Positions 35,454 to 46,018 of a stretch of DNA of 64,000 bases are shown one piece after another. The stretch spans positions 67,443,153-67,507,152 of the forward strand of contig NC_134081.1 in the NCBI RefSeq assembly GCF_000715075.1, in the 5' to 3' direction. Each line of letters starts with the position of its first letter. Position 1 is the stretch's first letter. The notes under the pieces were generated by a model, which saw only the letters and a list, made by a program, of their open reading frames with translations, was not told the DNA's origin and ran no database searches. The position numbers were made by a program, and so were the translations under genes. This DNA comes from Nicotiana tabacum. Lineage: Eukaryota > Streptophyta > Magnoliopsida > Solanales > Solanaceae.

Positions 35454-36483
35454 CTTAAATGAAAGCCCAAAAATGGGCCATTTCGGGTCGTCCAAAGAGG
35501 CCTTTTAAGGGCCTATTTTCTTCATATATTAGAATTAAAATAGAGCATAATAACCAGACATAAGCTCTGCAAAGAATCCTCCCAAAAATTTCCCACAAAC
35601 CCTAATTGATTTTCTCTCCCTTTCAAGTTCCAATTGGAGATAAAACTTAGAGTTTGAAGAACCAAGATAGGAGCTGAGTTATCCAACAAATAAGGTGAGT
35701 TTACTGCTCTCTTTCATCCATTTTTTCTGCTGTAAATTCATGGTAAGTCGTTCTATACTTGTAAGAACTCACGGGATGGTGATCGGAAGCCGTGAGTTCG
35801 AGTTATTCACTTGTAGCGGACTGTTTTGTGGACTGTTTTGTGTTGCTGTTGGGCTGCGTGTTTTACTACTATTTTGTGGAGTTTTGGAGGAGGAAGGGGG
35901 TTTATAAACACCATATAAATGTAGGGTGGTTGGCTGGTCGTTCGTCATAACATTTTCGGGTCGTTTGACACTACTACGGTGGTCGTTTTGTGTACGAAGA
36001 GATTGGGGTGTGTTGGGCTATTTTGTAGTATTTGATGGTGTATATAGGGCTGGAAAATGATGTATATATGTTGTTATTGTTCTGTCCTTGTATTGTTGGT
36101 GTTATCTTGAAGTTGGAGGAAGGGCATATTATAGGGGAGATGCTGCCCGTTTTAATACAAAATAGGTTTGTCGTTCGTTGTGCGATAGTTGTACCTTTCG
36201 TAACTTAACGATAGTATTATTATCATTCTTGTAGATTAAGGTGCGAAGAGGTGAGTTCAACTTGGTGATTGAAAAGATTGTGATAAGGTATGTTAAGGCT
36301 AAGCGTTCCTTCATTTTGGCATGATCTCGTAGCTACATGTGTTAGTAATGAGACAAAAAGAGAAGTTCATATTCATGAATTTATTCACACTATTCTAGTC
36401 TCATAAGTTACAATATTATTCCTTATCGAGACTCTATATTCAATTTTAGTATTGTCTTCTTTCAGTCAAGAGAGCAGCAAGCC

Positions 36484-36491
36484 TATATATA
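36484..36491 (+). promoter_or_regulatory. Candidate TATA box of inner 5' LTR
   Basis: TATATATA in 'aagcctatatatacagtatt', followed about 30 bases later by 'accatcgagctata'. Duplicated at 44269-44276 in the 3' LTR. A second AT run (near 36687) also fits, so the start site is uncertain. Confidence 0.3.
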
Positions 36492-37391
36492 CAGTATTAC
36501 AGTATTTTCATTACCATCGAGCTATAATCGATGGGCAGGCCCCTATTGGGCAACCTCTGATCAGATGGAAAGTTATATACCGAGCCTACTGTGGCCGAGC
36601 GCCTATGAGCGAGCCCAGCATGGCCGAGATACATAGCCTAGTATGGCCGAGCGCCTATGAGCGAGCCTACTATGGCAGAGCAGTTATATATATACCGAGC
36701 CTTATAAGGCCGTACAATTATTTTACTTACTATATTGAAGGAGTTGAGTCAGTATCAGTAGGTAAGTATATCTCCAGATCATCTTTGACTCCCAGTTACT
36801 TCCAGTTATTATATTATCAGTTCAGTTTCGATTTTCAGTTATGTTATTGCCTTACATACTCGGTACATTATTTCGTACTGACATCCCTTTTTCGGGGATG
36901 CTGCATTTCATGCATGCAGGTTCAGATAGACGGACGAGTAGATCTCCTCAGTAGGTGTTTCCCGAGTTCCGCCTGATCGGTAAGCTCCACGTCTTTCGGA
37001 GTTGCCAGGTCTAGAGTTTTGTGTACATCTTATGTATATCTGTATATATGTTATGGGTAGGTCGGGGCCCTGTTCCGATCACAGTACATCTATCAGTAGA
37101 GGCTTGTAGGCATATCCTGTTGGTTAGTGCAGTATGTTGGGTTTGTATAAATTGGTGGTTTGTCAGCTGTAGTAGCTATGACGGCCTTGTCGGCCTAGCT
37201 TTATATTGATATTTAGTTAGTGTTAGTTTCCATTCAGTTTTATATTTTGCTTCGCAAATTGTCTTGCAAGGTGGCCCCATGGCCAAAGTATGACATTATG
37301 TGATCAGAGTCCCTTAGTCGCAATTTGGTACGCCAGGTTAGGTGAGGCACGGGGTGCTTGTCTCGCTCCTAGGTTCGGGGCGTAACAAACT

Positions 37392-37403
37392 TGGTATCAG
37401 AGC
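37392..37403 (+). other. Inner element primer binding site (initiator Met tRNA)
   Basis: TGGTATCAGAGC, a perfect 12-base match, four bases after the LTR end. Identical to the E1 site. Confidence 0.95.
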
Positions 37404-37598
37404 AGTTCTGTCCTAGGGAGTCTACAAGCCGTGTCTAGTAGGGTCTTGTTTATAGATGTGTTGTGCACCACATTATATAAGCAAGGAACTACAGGGCATT
37501 TAGGAGTTGGTTACACTTCTTTGAAATCTAAATCGTGCTATAGAACTGAGTTATAGGAAATTTGAATTAAACTTATGTGTTGGTGTTTGCATGCACAG

Positions 37599-39527
37599 AT
37601 GACGGTGACTAGGAAGACTACGACTAGCCAGAGGAGAGATACAGTAGTAGGTGAGGGGACCAACAGGGTACCCCCAGTAGATGGGGCCCAGTCTGAGGCT
37701 CAAGGGGAGACCCCTACTCAGCCATTACCGGCTCCTCCACCAACTACGGAGATTCCTAGGGAAACCGCACATCCAGTTCCCCCTCCACTTCCATCAGATC
37801 AGGACTTAAGGAGTGCGGTGCATTTGTTGACACAGTTGGTAGCTACCCAGCAACATGCTAGGGCATCAGCTAGTGCAGGAACTTCTGAGGGGTCTGGGAG
37901 TTCAAGGGTCCGAGAGTTTATTGCTTTGAGTCCCCCAGAGTTCACGGGGACAGATCAGAGAGAGGACCCGCAGGATTTCATAGATCAGCTTCACAGGATC
38001 TTTCGTGTTATGCATGCCATGGAGAAAGAGGCAGTTGAGCTAGCAGCTTTTCGACTCCGAGATATAGCCATCCTTTGGTATGAGGGATGGGAGAGGTCCA
38101 GGGGACGTGATACACCTCCAGCTATTTGGGAGAATTTTTCAGATGCTTTCCTTGACCAGTACTTACCGCGGGAGATCCGACAGGCTCGAGTCGATCAGTT
38201 TCTAGCCCTCAAGCAGGGTAATATGAGTGTTCGAAAGTATAGTCTCCGTTTTGACTCATTGGCCAGATATGCACCATCCATAGTTTCTACTATGCGGGAC
38301 AGGATTCACAGGTTTATAGCAGGGTTAGCCCCAGAGTTAACCGAGGCATGTGCCACCGCTGCATTGCAGGATAGTATGGATATCTCCCGGATTCAGGCAT
38401 TCGCCCAGAATATAGAAAGGGGTAGGCGTCGGCAGCAGGGTACAGAGAGGGCTGAGCAAGGGCAACGTAAGAGGATGAGATTTCCCAGGTCTCAGGAGCA
38501 ATCTCAGGGTAGTTATAGGACCCAGTACTTCGGACGGCCACCTAGGCCTCCGCCACCTCAGTTACAGGGTTACGGGTATGACCGCTATACTCAGTCAGGA
38601 CCAGGTGAGAGCTCACGGGCGTCGGGTTTGCAGCGACAACGAGGTTCTGCGCAGACATGGTCATTTCCTCCGCGGTGTGACATCTGTGGTAGAGGACACT
38701 TGGGTCAATGCCGAGCAGGTTCTGATGCTTGTTATACATGTGGGCGTCCGAGGCATATGATGCGAGATTGCCCAAATAGAGATTCTGGGGGAATGGCACA
38801 ACCAGCGAGTTCAGCAACAGGATCGTCTATGTCCGTGCATCCTTCAAGGCGTGAGTCTCAGTCTTCGGCTGGTAGAGGTCGAGGCAGAGGTAGAGGTTCC
38901 AGTTCAAGTGGTAATCAGAACCGTATCTATGCTTTAGCGGGTCGACAGGACCAGGAGTCTTCACCGGACGTTGTGACAGGTATATTAACCATTTGCTCTC
39001 ACGATGCTTATGCTTTGATAGACCCAGGATCTACTTTATCGTATATTACCCCATTTGTCGCGAGGAAGTTTGGTATAGTGCCTGAAATACTAAGTGATCC
39101 TTTTGCGGTATCTACATCGGTCGGAGAATCGATTATTGCTAGACGGGTTTACCGAGGTTGTACGGTGACAATTTGTAGTCGTCAGACCTCAGCTGACCTA
39201 GTTGAGCTAGAGATGATGGACTTTGATGCTATCATGGGCATGGACTGGTTGGCAGCTTGCTATGCCACAGTTGATTGCCGAGCAAAGGTAGCCAAATTTC
39301 ATTTTCCGGGTGAGCCAGTCCTTGAATGGGTAGGTAATACACCAACACCCAGAGGTAGGTTTATTTCCTATCTGAAGGCGAGGAAAATGATCGCAAAAGG
39401 GTGCATTTATCATATTGTGCGAGTTAGAGATGCAGATGCTGAGATACCTACACTTCAGTCTATTCCCATAGTCAAAGAGTATGCAGATGTGTTTCCAGAT
39501 GAGCTTCCAGGTATTCCTCCAGAGTGA
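37599..39527 (+). CDS. Inner element Gag-protease, open to the first TGA
   Basis: 642 codons. I start at ATG 37599 (MTVTRKTT), equivalent to E1's MPSTRK start, and not at the in-frame ATG 37575. A Pro/Ser-rich N terminus covers residues 1-105. The Gag domain at about 110-290 contains PPEFTGTDQREDPQDFIDQL and LKQGNMSVRKYSLRFDSLA. A CCHC zinc knuckle (CYTCGRPRHMMRDC) is at codons 378-391, and a second Cys-rich CDICGRGHLGQC precedes it. A Ser/Gly/Arg linker leads to the retropepsin-like protease with [11 protein letters not shown] (catalytic Asp at codon 475) and its later FDAIMGMDWL. The product would build the cytoplasmic particle and cut the polyprotein. It ends at TGA 39525-39527 inside the usual 'PPE-R-EIDF' motif, so the stop replaces an arginine codon. 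Downstream coding stays in the same frame. Confidence 0.93.
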   Translation: MTVTRKTTTSQRRDTVVGEGTNRVPPVDGAQSEAQGETPTQPLPAPPPTTEIPRETAHPVPPPLPSDQDLRSAVHLLTQLVATQQHARASASAGTSEGSGSSRVREFIALSPPEFTGTDQREDPQDFIDQLHRIFRVMHAMEKEAVELAAFRLRDIAILWYEGWERSRGRDTPPAIWENFSDAFLDQYLPREIRQARVDQFLALKQGNMSVRKYSLRFDSLARYAPSIVSTMRDRIHRFIAGLAPELTEACATAALQDSMDISRIQAFAQNIERGRRRQQGTERAEQGQRKRMRFPRSQEQSQGSYRTQYFGRPPRPPPPQLQGYGYDRYTQSGPGESSRASGLQRQRGSAQTWSFPPRCDICGRGHLGQCRAGSDACYTCGRPRHMMRDCPNRDSGGMAQPASSATGSSMSVHPSRRESQSSAGRGRGRGRGSSSSGNQNRIYALAGRQDQESSPDVVTGILTICSHDAYALIDPGSTLSYITPFVARKFGIVPEILSDPFAVSTSVGESIIARRVYRGCTVTICSRQTSADLVELEMMDFDAIMGMDWLAACYATVDCRAKVAKFHFPGEPVLEWVGNTPTPRGRFISYLKARKMIAKGCIYHIVRVRDADAEIPTLQSIPIVKEYADVFPDELPGIPPE

Positions 39528-40715
39528 GAGATTGATTTTAGCATCGATTTGCTTCCAGGAACTCAACCAATATCCGTCCCTCCGTATAGAATGGCACCTG
39601 CCGAATTGAAGGAGTTGAAGGAGCAGTTAAAAGATTTGCTGGAGAAAGGTTACATTAGGCCCAGTACCTCACCTTGGGGTGCACCGGTACTATTTGTGCG
39701 GAAGAAAGACGGCTCGCTGAGGATGTGTATCGATTATAGGCAGTTGAACAAGGTAACTATTAAGAATAAGTATCCACTTCCAAGGATCGATGACTTGTTT
39801 GATCAGTTACAGGGAGCTAGATGCTTTTCCAAGATTGATTTGAGGTCGGGGTACCACCAGGTCAGAGTTCGGGAAAAAGATATTCTGAAGACAGCCTTCA
39901 GGACCCGATATGGCCACTTCGAGTTCCTTGTCATGTCCTTCGGGTTGACTAATGCACCCGCTGTATTTATGGACTTGATGAATAGCCTATTCCGGCCATT
40001 TTTAGATCTGTTCGTGATAGTATTTATTGATGATATTCTGGTTTATTCCTGTTCAGAGGATGAGCATGCGGACCACCTGCGAGCGGTACTCCAAACCCTC
40101 CGTGATCGTAAGTTGTATGCTAAGTTTTCTAAATGTGAGTTCTGGTTAAAGTCTGTAGCATTCTTGGGGCATATTGTATCAGATGAAGGGATAAAGGTGG
40201 ACACTCAGAAGATTGAGGCCGTGAAATCTTGGCCTAGACCTACCACTCCGACAGAGGTTCGTAGCTTTCTAGGCTTAGCAGGATACTATCGGAGGTTCGT
40301 AGAGGGTTTTTCTTCCCTTTCGGCACCATTGACGAAGTTGACACAGAAAGAAACTAAGTTTCAATGGACAGAGGCTTGTGAGCGGAGTTTCCAAGAGCTT
40401 AAGAACAAGTTGACCTCAGCTCCAGTTCTAACACTTCCAGAGGGTCTAGAGGGTTATGCCGTGTATTGTGATGCATCAGGTGTCGGGTTAGGATGTGTCC
40501 TGATGCAACATGGGAAGGTAATTGCATATGCTTCAAGGCAGTTGAGGAAGCACGAGAGGAATTATCCGACCCACGACCTCGAGTTAGCTGCGGTTGTCCA
40601 TGCACTTAAGATATGGCGGCATTATTTATATGGTGTTCATGTTGATATATTTACTGATCATAAAAGCCTACAATATATTTTCAAGCAGAAAGAGTTGAAT
40701 TTGCGACAGAGGTGA
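39528..40715 (+). pseudogene. Inner element reverse transcriptase-RNase H segment
   Basis: In the same frame as gag, between the two TGA codons. [73 protein letters not shown], and an intact FIDDILVYS with catalytic aspartates at codons 811-812. The thumb/connection shows [11 protein letters not shown] and [18 protein letters not shown]. RNase [17 protein letters not shown] (Asp at codon 958), [31 protein letters not shown]. It ends at TGA 40713-40715 where relatives read arginine before WLELLKDYD. All key residues look intact. Only the stops, and the lack of its own start, make it a pseudogene. It would copy element RNA into DNA and degrade the RNA strand. Confidence 0.92.
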
Positions 40716-42413
40716 TGGCTTGAGTTATTGAAAGATTACGATGTTAACATTCTCTACCATCCAGGGAAAGCTAATGTTGTAGCAGATGCCTTAAGTCGCC
40801 GATCTATGGGTAGCTTAGCACATGTAGAGCCCGAGAAAAGACAATTAGCTAGAGATATTCATCAATTGGCTTCGTTGGGGGTTCGGTTAGTAGATTCTGA
40901 GGATGGTGGAGTTGTAATCCAAAACACTGCAAAATCATCCCTCATAGCTGAAGTCAAGGAAAGGCAGTACGAGGACCCAGAGTTGGTCGAGTTGAGAGAG
41001 CGAGTTCCGCAGCAGAAGAAGCCATTGTTAGAGCTCAAGGGAGATGGGGTTCTCAGATACAAGGGTCGTTTGTGTGTTCCAGATGTAGCAGGGCTACGAG
41101 ACAGGATTATGTCAGAGGCACATTATTCATGGTATTCCATCCACCCTGGATCGATGAAGATGTATCATGACATTAAGGATATGTACTGGTGGAATGATAT
41201 GAAGAAGAACATTGCTGAGTTTGTCGCCCAATGTACTAGTTGCCAGCAAGTGAAGGTAGAACACCAGAAGCCCGGAGGGCTAATGCAGACTATAGAGATC
41301 CCGACATGGAAATGGGAGGCGATAAACATGGACTTTATCATGGGTTTACCTCGTTCTAATCGTAAGTTCGATTCCATATGGGTGATAGTCGATAGGCTCA
41401 CGAAATTAGCTCACTTCCTACCGGTCAGATCTACATATACAGCAGAAGATTATGCAAAGTTATATATTAAGGAGATAGTGCGGCTACACGGAGTACCAGT
41501 TTCTATTATATCTGACCGTGGGGCTCAGTTTACAGCACATTTTTGGAGGTCATTTCAGAGAGGTCTAGGGACTCAGGTGAATCTCAGCACAGCTTTTCAT
41601 CCACAGACTGATGGACAAGCCGAGCGCACAATTCAGACGCTCGAGGATATGTTACGAGTATGTGTGTTGGATTTTAAAAGAAGTTGGGATGAACATCTAC
41701 CTCTTATCGAGTTTGCATATAATAACAGTTACCACTCCAGTATCCAGATGGCTCCGTACGAGGCTTTGTATGGGCGTAAGTGCAGATCTCCTATAGGGTG
41801 GTTTGATGTTGGAGAATCTGGGTTACATGGGCCAGACCTGGTTCAGCAGGCCATAGAGAAAGTAAAGGTTATCCGGGAGCGACTGTTGACAGCTCAGAGT
41901 CGTCAGAAGTCATATTTTGACGTGCGGCGACGAGACTTAGAGTTCAGGATTAATGACTGGGTATTCTTAAAGGTATCACCTATGAAGGGCGTGATGAGGT
42001 TTGGCAAGAAAGGAAAGCTTAGCCCACGGTATATTGGGCCTTATAGGATCATTCGGAGAGTGGGCCAACTAGCTTATGAGTTAGAGTTGCCCTCAGAATT
42101 GGAGTCTGTCCATCCGGTTTTTCACGTATCTATGCTACGGAAGTGCATTGGCGATCCTACCCGAGTGGTGCCCACGGATGATGTACAGATTACAGAGGAC
42201 TTGTCATACGAGGAAATTCCAGTTGCCATCCTAGACCGACAAATCCGCAATCTACGAAATAAGGAGGTAGCTTCCGTAAAGGTTTTATGGAGGAGCAAGA
42301 ATGTAGAAGAGATGACGTGGGAATCGGAGGAAGAAATGAAGTCTAAATACCCCCACCTATTTCAAAATGAAGATATGGTTCGAGATGGGACGCTACAACA
42401 TAGCTCTATGTAG
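40716..42413 (+). pseudogene. Inner element integrase with C-terminal chromodomain
   Basis: Follows the second TGA in the same frame. It begins with the end of RNase H ([17 protein letters not shown]), then the integrase zinc region (H-x-H..CTSCQQVK). The DDE core has Asp at codon 1265 (IVDRLTKLAHF), Asp 1306 (ISDRGAQFTAHFW) and Glu 1342 (DGQAERTIQTLEDML). That is D-D-35-E spacing, all present. The GPY/F-like segment has RYIGPYRIIRRVGQLAYELE. The last about 50 residues form a chromodomain (VASVKVLWRSKNVEEMTWES), which in chromoviruses steers insertion to marked chromatin. The frame ends at TAG 42411-42413. It acts in the nucleus on the element DNA. No frameshift is seen in the whole 4.8 kb. 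Confidence 0.93.
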
Positions 42414-42643
42414 GCTAGCAGGTCATCAGGTAAGCTTTTATTTTTCACTTTCAATATTTATGATTTACGGTCGGTGAGGCAAATTGCTGCTATTTATAAA
42501 GATTGGCCATGTGTGGCATGCATAGTATGTTTCTGGCTACGTGCAGGTTGGTTTTAACCTAGTGTACGAAGGATACTCTGGAAAAAGTTTCCAAAGTCTC
42601 CAAGAGTAAACATTCGAGGACGAATGTTCCCAAGGGGGAGTGA
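42414..42643 (+). other. Inner element 3' untranslated tail and polypurine tract
   Basis: Contains 'cattcgaggacgaatgtt' and the purine run AAGGGGGAG (42632-42640), three bases before the LTR. This is the plus-strand primer. Confidence 0.9.
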
Positions 42644-43216
42644 TGTTACACCCTATATTTTCGTATGTAAAAATGCGTCGTAAGCAAACTAATGTAGGAC
42701 AAAAAAATGAGATAATATTTAAAAGTATATAAAGTAAGTTAATCATGTTACCTCTGAGGTTACAAATATTGAAGATCATGAACAACAAGTACAAAGAGGG
42801 TTGGACAGTTCAGAAGCTAAAGCAATTAAATAAAACAATGTTTCATCGAAAGTCGACAAGTTGGGAATGTTATAACATGTACCTTTGGGGTGAGACTAGG
42901 GTGATTAACATGATAAAGAGATTATGTTATGATTTATATTAGTCGTATTACATCCGTGTGTTATGTTTTTAAGTCAAGCGAGTTGTGGAACAAAAGTCGA
43001 TGAAAGTCATCACAAGTTACATTCATAAGTTTTACTGAAACTTTGGGTCAAATGTAACTGCAATTTTCTCCCAATATACTTAGAGTTATGGTGTGTTCCA
43101 CCCATCAAATTAAAGATCTATGAGTCTATTTTCCAACGCATTAAACCATTTGTCAATACGACATCGGAGTAGAGAGGTATGTGCATTTTTGCGATACTGC
43201 GCAAGCTGCTAGGTGA

Positions 43217-43239
43217 CAAGTAGGTGTGTCACCTACTTG
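43217..43239. repeat. 10-bp hairpin in inner 3' LTR
   Basis: Same CAAGTAGGTG-TGT-CACCTACTTG as in the 5' LTR. Confidence 0.9.
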
Positions 43240-44268
43240 CTTAAATGAAAGCCCAAAAATGGGCCATTTCGGGTCGTCCAAAGAGGCCTTTTAAGGGCCT
43301 ATTTTCTTCATATATTAGACTTAAAATAGAGCATAATAACCAGACATAAGCTCTGCAAAGAATCCTCCCAAAATTTCCCACAAACCCTAATTGATTTTCT
43401 CTCCCTTTCAAGTTCCAATTGGAGATAAAACTTAGAGTTTGAAGAACCAAGATAGGAGCTGAGTTATCCAATAAATAAGGTGAGTTTACTGCTCTCTTTC
43501 ATCCATTTTTTCTGCTGTAAATTCATGGTAAGTCGTTCTATACTTGTAAGAACTCACGGGATGGTGATCGGAAGCCGTGAGTTCGAGTTATTCACTTGTA
43601 GCGGACTGTTTTGTGGACTGTTTTGTGTTGCTGTTGGGCTGCGTGTTTTACTACTATTTTGTGGAGTTTTGGAGGAGGAAGGGGGTTTATAAACACCATA
43701 TAAGTGTAGGGTGGTTGGCTGGTCGTTCGTCATAACATGTTCGGGTCGTTTGACACTACTACGGTGGTCGTTTTGTGTACGAAGAGATTGGGGTGTGTTG
43801 GGCTGTTTTGTAGTATTTGATGGTGTATATAGGGCTGGAAAATGATGTATATATGTTGTTATTGTTCTGTCCTTGTATTGTTGGTATTATCTTGAAGTTG
43901 GAGGAAGGGCATATTATAGGGGAGATGCTGCCCGTTTTAATACAAAATAGGTTTGTCGTTCGTTGTGCGATAGTTGTACCTTTCGTAACTTAACGATAGT
44001 ATTATTATCATTCTTGTAGATTAAGGTGCGAAGAGGTGAGTTCAACTTGGTGATTGAAAAGATTGTGATAAGGTATGTTAAGGCTAAGCGTTCCTTCATT
44101 TTGGCATGATCTCGTAGCTACATGTGTTAGTAATGAGACAAAAAGAGAAGTTCATATTCATGAATTTATTCACACTATTCTAGTCTCATAAGTTACAATA
44201 TTATTCCTTATCGAGACTCTATATTCAATTTTAGTATTGTCTTCTTTCAGTCAAGAGAGCAGCAAGCC

Positions 44269-44276
44269 TATATATA
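44269..44276 (+). promoter_or_regulatory. Candidate TATA box of inner 3' LTR
   Basis: TATATATA, copy of 36484-36491. If active it would drive read-through into the middle element's gag remnant. Confidence 0.25.
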
Positions 44277-45172
44277 CAGTATTACAGTATTTTCATTACC
44301 ATCGAGCTATAATCGATGGGCAGGCCCCTATTGGGCAACCTCTGATCAGATGGAAAGTTATATACCGAGCCTACTGTGGCCGAGCGCCTATGAGCGAGCC
44401 CAGCATGGCCGAGATACATAGCCTAGTATGGCCGAGCGCCTATGAGCGAGCCTACTATGGCAGAGCAGTTATATATATACCGAGCCTTATAAGGCCGTAC
44501 AATTATTTTACTTACTATATGGAAAGAGTTGATTCAGTATCAGTAGGTAAGTATATCTCCAGATCATCTTTGACTCCCAGTTACTTCCAGTTATTATATT
44601 ATCAGTTCAGTTTCGATTTTCAGTTATGTTATTGCCTTACATACTCGGTACATTATTTCGTACTGACATCCCTTTTCCGGGGATGCTGCATTTCATGCAT
44701 GCAGGTTCAGATAGACGGACGAGTAGATCTCCTCAGTAGGTGTTTCCCGAGTTCCGCCTGATCGGTAAGCTCCACGTCTTTCGGAGTTGCCAGGTCTAGA
44801 GTTTTGTGTACATCTTATGTATATCTGTATATATGTTATGGGTAGGTCGGGGCCCTGTTCCGATCACAGTACATCTATCAGTAGAGGCTTGTAGGCATAT
44901 CCTGTTGGTTAGTGCAGTATGTTGGGTTTGTATAAATTGGTGGTTTGTCAGCTGTAGTAGCTATGACGGCCTTGTCGGCCTAGCTTTATATTGATATTTA
45001 GTTAGTGTTAGTTTCCATTCAGTTTTATATTTTGCTTCGCAAATTGTCTTGCAAGGTGGCCCCATGGCCAAAGTATGACATTATGTGATCAGAGTCCCTT
45101 AGTCGCAATTTGGTACGCCAGGTTAGGTGAGGCACGGGGTGCTTGTCTCGCTCCTAGGTTCGGGGCGTGACA

Positions 45173-45177
45173 GAGTA
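45173..45177. repeat. Target-site duplication of inner element (GAGTA, right)
   Basis: GAGTA directly after GTGACA, matching 34852-34856. Confidence 0.95.
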
Positions 45178-46018
45178 TGTCCCTCAGAGCCTCAGGGACT
45201 CATGGTGCGCGGAGTTTGAGCAGCTGCGCCAGGGTGCTATGACTGTGTGAGAGTATGTAGTCTGCTTCAGTGATTTGGCCCGACATGCACCGGCCTTGGT
45301 TGCCACTGTTCGATAGAGGGTTCAATGATTTATTGATGGACTTCACCCTAGTATCAGGATTAGTATGGTCAGAGAGCTGGAGATGGATATTCCTTACCAG
45401 CAGGTTGTGAGTATTGCTAGGAGATTGGAGAGCATGCTTTCCGGGGACCGAGAGGAGAGAGAGGCCAAGAGGTCTCGAGAGACTTGTTCTTATTCTGGAG
45501 CTCATGCCCCAGCAGCCCCCCATGGTAGGGATTATGTGGGTCGCCCCGTTCATTCAACTCTTCTAGCCGCCAGTGGTGTTCTAGCCCCAATCTAGGCCCA
45601 GGAGCCTTATTATGCACCGCCAGTATCTAGTATGCCTCCTGCCCGGGGTGCTTTTAGCGGCCAGTCCAGCAGACCTGGCCCGAGTCAGTCACAGCAGCCA
45701 CGCCCTCCGAGGGGTTGTTTTGAGTGTGGCGACACTCGCCATATGGTGAGGAATTGCCCCAGACTTAGGAGGGGTGCACCTCCACAGACTTCTCAGCCAC
45801 CACGTGCTCCACCGGGTCCTCAAGCTATGATTCCAGCACCAGCTACCGCCCCACCTACTCAGCCAGCTCGAGGTGGAGGTCGGAAAGGTCAAGGTCGCCC
45901 TAGAGGGGGAGGTCAGGCCAGATATTATGCTCTTCCGGTTCGTACAGAGGCAGTTTCTTCTGACTCTGTCATTACAAGTATTGTGCTAGTCTGTCATAGA
46001 GCTGCGTCGGTATTATTT
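45178..46018 (+). pseudogene. Middle element gag, C-terminal part
   Basis: Resumes the Gag domain (PQSLRDSWCAEFEQLRQGAM, then FSDLARHAPALVA) with in-frame stops at about 45247, 45313, 45325 and 45593. The clean CCHC zinc knuckle CFECGDTRHMVRNC lies at 45716-45757, followed by a Pro/Gln/Arg-rich linker. The frame continues into the protease at 46019. The knuckle is the RNA-binding part of Gag. Confidence 0.88.

Larger units (their letters stand above)
34857..37387 (+). repeat. Inner element 5' LTR (family B)
   Basis: 2531 bases, TGTTACACCCTATATTTTCG..TTCGGGGCGTAACA. Contains the 10-bp hairpin at 35431-35453, a TATA-like run at 36484, and GAGCC/GGCCGAGCG repeats near 36571-36712. The 174-codon frame at 36452 and the others in it are LTR text and not genes; each is repeated in the 3' LTR. 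Confidence 0.97.
34857..45172 (+). mobile_element. Inner element: young, nearly intact Tekay-like chromovirus
   Basis: 10,316 bases with every structural part: LTRs 34857-37387 and 42644-45172, perfect primer site, one continuous gag-pol frame of 1604 codons, purine tract, and matching GAGTA duplications. By my count the LTRs differ at about 12 substitutions and two 1-base indels over 2.53 kb (about 0.5%), so this is the most recent insertion in the window. The only damage I see in gag-pol is two TGA codons (39525, 40713), both explained by C-to-T change at CGA. Confidence 0.97.
42644..45172 (+). repeat. Inner element 3' LTR (family B)
   Basis: 2529 bases, TGTTACACC..CGGGGCGTGACA, nearly identical to 34857-37387. 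Here the terminal six bases are the canonical GTGACA. Confidence 0.97.

Noticed and set aside
36452..36976. 174-codon open frame, repeated at 44237-44761
   Set aside because: It lies inside the inner element's LTRs and crosses the LTR repeat block. Nothing in it resembles a protein domain, and the duplication is explained by the LTR pair.
37392..37403. Possible tRNA gene fragments at the TGGTATCAGAGC sites
   Set aside because: Only 12 bases match, at the exact place of a primer binding site. No cloverleaf around any of them.
34857..45172. Integrated plant pararetrovirus
   Set aside because: True LTRs, a Met-tRNA primer site next to the LTR, an integrase with a chromodomain and 5-base target duplications all indicate a Ty3/gypsy retrotransposon.
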